DNA of 8,223 nucleotides from Thermoplasmatota archaeon (lineage in GTDB: Archaea > Thermoplasmatota > Thermoplasmata > GCA-020350865 > JAUVCJ01). Below the pieces are notes generated by a model, which worked only from the letters and a program-made list of their open reading frames with translations, had not been told where the DNA came from and ran no database searches. The stretch covers positions 1-8,223 of the forward strand of contig JAUVCJ010000097.1 in NCBI GenBank assembly GCA_030595765.1. The letters are read 5' to 3'. The position numbers were made by a program, and so were the translations under genes. Below are positions 7,071 to 8,223 of the stretch, one piece after another; within the stretch, counting starts at the first letter, position 1, and each line of letters starts with the position of its first letter.

Positions 7071-7488
7071 GTGTTTCCCTAAGCAAATCAATCATGTCTT
7101 TTGTTGTGTACCTGACAAGCAAATTCTGCTCATCAAAATCTCTATCTTCACTCCAAATCCCTTCAGTCTTACAGGCCAGGCCAACTGCAAGAAATGTAGC
7201 ATCTTTTAGGTCAATATCCCTCATAGCCTCTTCAGCCATGTCCATATAATTTATGAAATCCTCTTCGTCTATTAGTTCGACTCTCCCTAGCAGAGTAGAT
7301 AAGGTAAGGTCAAATTCTTTTTCGGTCTGCTTGGCTTTTTTGATAAGATATTCTCTGTATTTTTCAATCTCGATGACAAGAAAACCCGGTGCAACAAAAT
7401 CAAATACCTTGCTCAGAGTGATGATTCTGGAGGTGGAATTCTTTATGAGGCCAGCCATTATTCGATTTGAATCGATGACCAACTTCAT
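7066..7488 (-). CDS. vapC: PIN-domain ribonuclease toxin, VapC-like
   Basis: This 140-residue protein is a PIN-domain endoribonuclease. Such toxins cut tRNA or other RNA with a Mg-binding acidic cluster. The expected acids are visible: Asp6 in LVIDSNR, Glu40/Glu42 in LVIEIEKY, Asp96 in DLKDATFLAVGLA, and Asp115/Asp117 in WSEDRDF. The central region 43-90 is helical and charged. The ATG at 7488 overlaps the end of vapB by four bases (ATGA), so translation is probably coupled to the antitoxin. The gene is AT-richer than hflX or ogt, which fits acquisition as a module. Its RNA target cannot be read from the sequence. Confidence 0.88.
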   Translation of the reverse strand: MKLVIDSNRIMAGLIKNSTSRIITLSKVFDFVAPGFLVIEIEKYREYLIKKAKQTEKEFDLTLSTLLGRVELIDEEDFINYMDMAEEAMRDIDLKDATFLAVGLACKTEGIWSEDRDFDEQNLLVRYTTKDMIDLLRETL

Positions 7489-7733
7489 GAGGATTGCTTC
7501 TTTCGATAATGGTCGTATATTCCTTTCTTGACGTTTTCATCCAGCTCCATTATATCTTCTTCGGTAAGCTCACTGTTCTGGGTCAGAGCATCCAGAAGAT
7601 CGAGCTTCTTTGCATATTCCGATATAGCTCGCCTGGCAATCTCGCTCCATTTGATCTCGCCATGCTGTTTCATGATGCTGTGGATGTCCTCTGATACCGA
7701 TAGTGTTATGTTTGGCAAGTTCTCACCGCACAT
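7485..7733 (-). CDS. vapB: Ribbon-helix-helix antitoxin, VapB-like
   Basis: This 82-residue protein is the likely partner of the downstream PIN toxin. The N-terminal half is a ribbon-helix-helix DNA-binding domain: strand NITLSVSED (8-16), helix IHSIMKQHGEI, then KWSEIARRAISEYAKKL (29-45), the usual archaeal VapB signature. The acidic tail (about 50-82, SELTEEDIMELDENVKK) would wrap and inhibit the toxin. The ATG at 7733 is chosen because the conserved strand begins seven residues later and a TATA element lies about 20 bases upstream, giving a leaderless or nearly leaderless message. Autorepression by VapB or VapBC is inferred from the palindromic half-sites around this start. Confidence 0.88.
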   Translation of the reverse strand: MCGENLPNITLSVSEDIHSIMKQHGEIKWSEIARRAISEYAKKLDLLDALTQNSELTEEDIMELDENVKKGIYDHYRKKQSS

Positions 7734-7752
7734 AACTATGTGAGTTCACATA
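7729..7752. promoter_or_regulatory. Probable vapBC operator: three inverted half-sites
   Basis: Half-sites CACATA (7729-7734), TATGTG (7737-7742) and CACATA (7747-7752) form two overlapping palindromes. CACATA-AC-TATGTG is perfect, and TATGTGA-GT-TCACATA (7737-7752) is also perfect. The first half-site contains the vapB start codon and the last overlaps the TATA region, so binding would block initiation. Repeated half-sites of this kind suit RHH dimers. Confidence 0.65.
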
Positions 7753-7762
7753 TATATTCATT
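7749..7762 (-). promoter_or_regulatory. TATA box of vapBC
   Basis: The minus strand reads TGAATATATATGTG, preceded by AAA as a possible BRE. Its centre is about 21-24 bases from the vapB ATG at 7733, close to the archaeal spacing for a leaderless transcript. It touches the distal operator half-site. Confidence 0.55.
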
Positions 7763-7804
7763 TCTAACGCCATAATCCAACAAGGTTGCGGTAAGTATTG
7801 ACGG

Positions 7805-7868
7805 TATCTCCTGGATATTCAATACCAACTCCAAACTGAGAAAGGGCTTGGCCTCGGGGTTGGAGATA
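7805..7868. repeat. Inverted repeats in the gap upstream of vapB
   Basis: TATCTCC (7805-7811) is the exact complement of GGAGATA (7862-7868). A second, overlapping pairing joins CTCCAA (7829-7834) and TTGGAG (7860-7865), so two alternative stems share one arm. They lie between the membrane-protein stop and the vapB promoter. I see no convincing gene in 7763-7946. Confidence 0.35.
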
Positions 7869-7946
7869 TGAAAATAGCACACTTCATTGAGGAATACGCT
7901 TACCTTACCATATAAGACACTGGGGTTGGTTGAATTGCCCCATCTC

Positions 7947-8222
7947 CTAGAGCTTCACAACAGGATGCCTGTAGAGCACAAGTGAGACCACCACATACCA
8001 GAGCAATGGGAAGAACATCATCGGAATTATCCAGACCCCGAGGTTGTCCAGCAGGAACAGAGGCGTAATGAGCCATGTGAGAAGCAGGTCCTTTACAATG
8101 AAAGTGGTCCATCCCCTGCGGGTGTGCCTGCCCAGCATCTTTGATACCATCAATAACTGTGTTGGTATGACTATCCCTGCGACCAGAAGCAGGTAGAGCG
8201 GTAGGCCTGGCACCACGAAGTG
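7947..8222 (-). CDS. C-terminal part of an unidentified multi-spanning membrane protein
   Basis: The frame is open to the window edge, so the N-terminus is probably missing; a GTG at 8216 is possible but not compelling. The 91 visible codons encode three hydrophobic segments: LPLYLLLVAGIVIPTQLLMV, then IVKDLLLTWLITPLFLL, then VWIIPMMFFPLLWYVVVSLV. Between the first two is a basic loop, KMLGRHTRRGW, which by the positive-inside rule should face the cytoplasm. The protein ends LYRHPVVKL. I do not recognise the family. It lies 213 bases upstream of vapB on the same strand, with vapB's own promoter between, so cotranscription is unlikely to matter. Confidence 0.7.
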   Translation of the reverse strand, partial: HFVVPGLPLYLLLVAGIVIPTQLLMVSKMLGRHTRRGWTTFIVKDLLLTWLITPLFLLDNLGVWIIPMMFFPLLWYVVVSLVLYRHPVVKL

Positions 8223-8223
8223 A

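Noticed and set aside
6946..7249. Small plus-strand frames at 6946-7209 and 7049-7249
   Set aside because: They run antisense to vapC, with no ribosome site and no recognisable protein pattern; the PIN-domain frame explains this DNA.
7736..7882. Open minus frame from GTG 7882 to TAG 7736 (48 codons; the frame is open further upstream without an ATG)
   Set aside because: It has no clear ribosome site, it runs through the vapB TATA box and operator, and an open frame of this size can arise by chance.
7868..7915. Plus-strand 15-codon frame (MKIAHFIEEYAYLTI) after GGAG
   Set aside because: The start resembles some glycosyltransferase N-termini, but it stops after 15 residues with no continuation in other frames, so chance is the better explanation.
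7900..8112. Minus frame of 70 codons at 7900-8112
   Set aside because: It overlaps, in another frame, the membrane-protein frame with three clear hydrophobic segments, and shows no protein-like pattern itself.

Overview
The window looks archaeal. The signs are BRE/TATA-like elements placed to give leaderless or short-leader transcripts, a single-domain KaiC/RAD55-type ATPase, a VapB/VapC pair of the archaeal RHH–PIN kind, an archaeal-style HflX, and a very long secreted surface protein of Ig-like repeats. Base composition is moderate, with a visibly AT-richer vapBC block. A euryarchaeal, possibly Thermoplasmata-like, source is my best guess. No rRNA or other lineage marker is present, so this rests on gene style only.

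Layout. (1) Positions 1-3906, minus strand: one uninterrupted frame of 1302 codons, truncated at its C-terminus by the window edge. It encodes a secreted protein with a signal peptide, two tandem CBM9/DOMON-like domains and a long run of Ig-like repeats that alternate between two types. (2) 3907-4096: its leader and putative promoter, with a hairpin-forming palindrome and a 17-bp tandem duplication. (3) 4097-4594, minus: ogt, an O6-alkylguanine-DNA alkyltransferase. It is head-to-head with hflX (plus, ending at 6017), and one palindromic TATA element lies between or within their 5' ends. (4) 6111-6827, plus: a KaiC-like RecA-family ATPase with an altered P-loop. (5) 6828-7065: a convergent intergenic gap holding a degenerate array of 13-14-nt tandem units. 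(6) 7066-7733, minus: a vapBC toxin-antitoxin operon with a three-half-site palindromic operator at the antitoxin start codon. (7) 7734-7946: a gap with inverted repeats and no convincing gene. (8) 7947-8222, minus: the C-terminal part of a multi-spanning membrane protein.

The genes do not form one pathway. ogt and hflX look like housekeeping or stress functions sharing a divergent promoter. The KaiC-like gene may be cotranscribed with hflX (93-bp gap) or have its own weak promoter. vapBC looks like an acquired autoregulated module. The surface protein is most likely a cell-envelope adhesin or glycan-binding protein. I found no clearly new multi-gene system. The best leads are the A/B super-repeat of the surface protein, the vapB operator, the shared TATA, the decayed 13-nt array and the non-canonical P-loop.
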